Positions 38,306-39,369 of a stretch of 39,369 nucleotides of DNA are shown here, piece after piece. The stretch is from a virus. The stretch covers positions 1 to 39,369 of IMG/VR virus record IMGVR_UViG_3300032289_002394; one strand, given 5' to 3'. Numbering within the stretch: position 1 is the first letter of the stretch; every line of letters starts with the position of its first letter. The translations under genes were made by a program, and so were the position numbers. Under the pieces are notes generated by a model. That model saw nothing but the letters and a program-made list of their open reading frames with translations, was not told the origin of the DNA and searched no databases.

Positions 38306-39369
38306 GTGTTAGACGCTCTCTCCAATATTCCACCAGGATTGAATTCCCCATATGGACCATATGGGGGAATTCCTTCTGGCAATATTGCCAACTCTGGATT
38401 TGCACCAGCATCAGGAATTAATACACAAAATCCAATTTTGGATTTAGTGTTAAACACCGTTTTGTCGGGGGTCATGGGAGATGCCCCTATGTTACGTACA
38501 TTTGGAAGGCCAAAGGTATCTGATTATTCTTATACCTCAATGCAGGAGAGACAGAGAGTTTCTGGAATTGTGACTCCAGATGTAATTGCATCCAATCCAA
38601 TGTTTGGGGCAAATATATCTGGCGATTTAGGTAAAAACAGATTTTTTCAGATGGCTGGCGATACATTCTTCTCTCCAGGTGGTAGCATGGGGGAGGCATT
38701 TAATACGGTCTATGGTAGATTTACAAAAGACCTAGCAGGCCCTGGACTGAGAAATGCTTCAACTAATGCAATTTTAGCGGCTAACATTGTTAAAAACATA
38801 GACAGAACATTCCTCGATGAAGATGGAATGTACGATTACAGAAAAACTTACGGGTTTGAAAGAGCTGAAACATACAAAAACCTAGATAACTATAATAGAG
38901 TATTTGGAGGATTTACTGGATTTGTGGATTCAAGGGATGAGGCCGATAAAGCTCTTGAAGTAGGATCTTTGGCGCAAACAGCACTTCAAGAAGCAGAAAG
39001 GCGTGGCGACATAACCCCAGAGCAAGCGCAAGTTCAGCGTCAAAATTTGGCTGCTTCAGAGGAGCAGTTACAGGCAACTAGAAATAGTGCTCCACAAGAG
39101 ATGGCTAATTTTGTTGGTCAGTCTCTTCAAGATATCGGGACGGGTCTTGGGGTAACCACAGAAGGCACCTTGAATGCTTCTACTCAGGCCTCAACATCAG
39201 ATGCTGTAACCAATACAGTAGATGGAGCTACAGATGTTCCAACTCAGGCAGAGAGACCTGAGGCACCCGAGGTCCCAGTTCAGACGGAGAGACCTGAGGC
39301 ACCCGAGGTCCCAGTTCAGACGGAGAGACCTGAGGCACCAATGGCCCCAGCTCAGGCAGAGAGACCTGA
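38306..39369 (+). CDS. Start of a long tail-region protein, possible tape measure (partial, 354+ aa)
   Basis: The frame opens after TAA at 38300-38302; GTG 38306 is the first usable start. It remains open to the window end. Residues 1-50 are Gly/Pro/Asn rich. Residues about 65-200 match the tagged protein at 27596 (GRPK, SDY, MQERQRVSGIV, IASNP, SPGGS, DLAGPG). A Gln/Ala-rich segment follows (PEQAQVQRQNLAASEEQLQA). Then four copies of a 12-residue Pro/Glu repeat begin, and the last is cut by the edge. Its place after the chaperone pair suggests a tape measure; the N-terminal domain is not typical for one. Confidence 0.6.
   Translation, partial: MLDALSNIPPGLNSPYGPYGGIPSGNIANSGFAPASGINTQNPILDLVLNTVLSGVMGDAPMLRTFGRPKVSDYSYTSMQERQRVSGIVTPDVIASNPMFGANISGDLGKNRFFQMAGDTFFSPGGSMGEAFNTVYGRFTKDLAGPGLRNASTNAILAANIVKNIDRTFLDEDGMYDYRKTYGFERAETYKNLDNYNRVFGGFTGFVDSRDEADKALEVGSLAQTALQEAERRGDITPEQAQVQRQNLAASEEQLQATRNSAPQEMANFVGQSLQDIGTGLGVTTEGTLNASTQASTSDAVTNTVDGATDVPTQAERPEAPEVPVQTERPEAPEVPVQTERPEAPMAPAQAERP
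39245..39369 (+). repeat. 36-base in-frame tandem repeats (QTERPEAPEVPV)
   Basis: Copies start at 39245, 39281, 39317 and 39353 (the last truncated by the window end). Each begins CAG(A/G)CGGAGAGACCTGAG-like sequence and encodes a 12-residue unit such as QTERPEAPEVPV. Near-identity at the DNA level indicates recent expansion. They encode a Pro-rich linker. Confidence 0.9.

Noticed and set aside
39245-39369. CRISPR-like array of 36-base units
   Set aside because: There are no spacers; units are directly adjacent, in frame and encode a Pro-rich repeat.

Overview
The window is about 39 kb of a large tailed-phage genome with a contractile tail (myovirus morphology). All supported protein genes lie on the + strand, are packed tightly with ATGA or TAATG overlaps, and belong mostly to the virion module. 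Evidence for a large phage is a virion gene set with a 923-residue sheath protein and an 850-residue spike, pieces of a phage-encoded multisubunit RNA polymerase, three tRNA genes, and nucleotide-metabolism genes between structural genes. No terminase, portal or replication genes are recognisable here. The host cannot be named. Most genes lack a Shine-Dalgarno sequence and have A/T-rich leaders; a few (membrane protein, small scaffold-like protein, major capsid, tail tube) have a GGAG-type site. One good sigma70-like promoter is visible.

Layout. 1-980: end of an upstream gene, a small exported zinc-ribbon protein and a membrane protein, closed by a strong terminator. 1000-3560: a direct repeat, then two basic multi-domain proteins whose modules are separated by a repeated SFLPK-type motif. 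3565-11933: RNA polymerase pieces. The first is an unusual fusion of the C-terminal part of beta with the N-terminal catalytic part of beta-prime; the second, 3.4 kb downstream, is the C-terminal part of beta-prime. Between them lie small virion-like genes, a metallophosphoesterase and a small basic protein. 12026-18324: large unrecognised proteins, probably virion-associated, and glycine-zipper proteins.

18333-24588: head module: maturation protease, acidic scaffold with an EF-hand-like loop, a small coiled-coil protein, a cluster of tagged glycine-zipper proteins, a structured leader, a decoration-like protein, the major capsid protein and a terminator. 24590-28914: promoter, more tagged glycine-zipper proteins, tRNA-CAU, tRNA-Glu(UUC), tRNA-Ile(GAU), GMP reductase, a Dps/ferritin-like protein and a dCMP-deaminase-type enzyme. 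28916-39369: neck proteins, sheath, tube, spike, a tail-assembly-chaperone-like pair with a canonical -1 slippery heptamer, a nucleotide-metabolism fusion protein, and the beginning of a long protein (possible tape measure) that runs off the end.

The most interesting signal is a family of at least seven short proteins or modules starting with a near-identical tag (consensus M-N-K-Y-[AS]-x-x-[YF]-[LIF]), most followed by glycine-zipper membrane hairpins, clustered around the capsid genes. The tag resembles in layout the capsid-targeting sequence of T4 internal proteins (MKTYQEFIAE). I infer a set of proteins packaged in the capsid and ejected with the DNA, possibly processed by the linked protease. 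The virion-gene context of the polymerase pieces, the Dps-like protein and the basic SFLPK proteins would fit the same packaged cargo.
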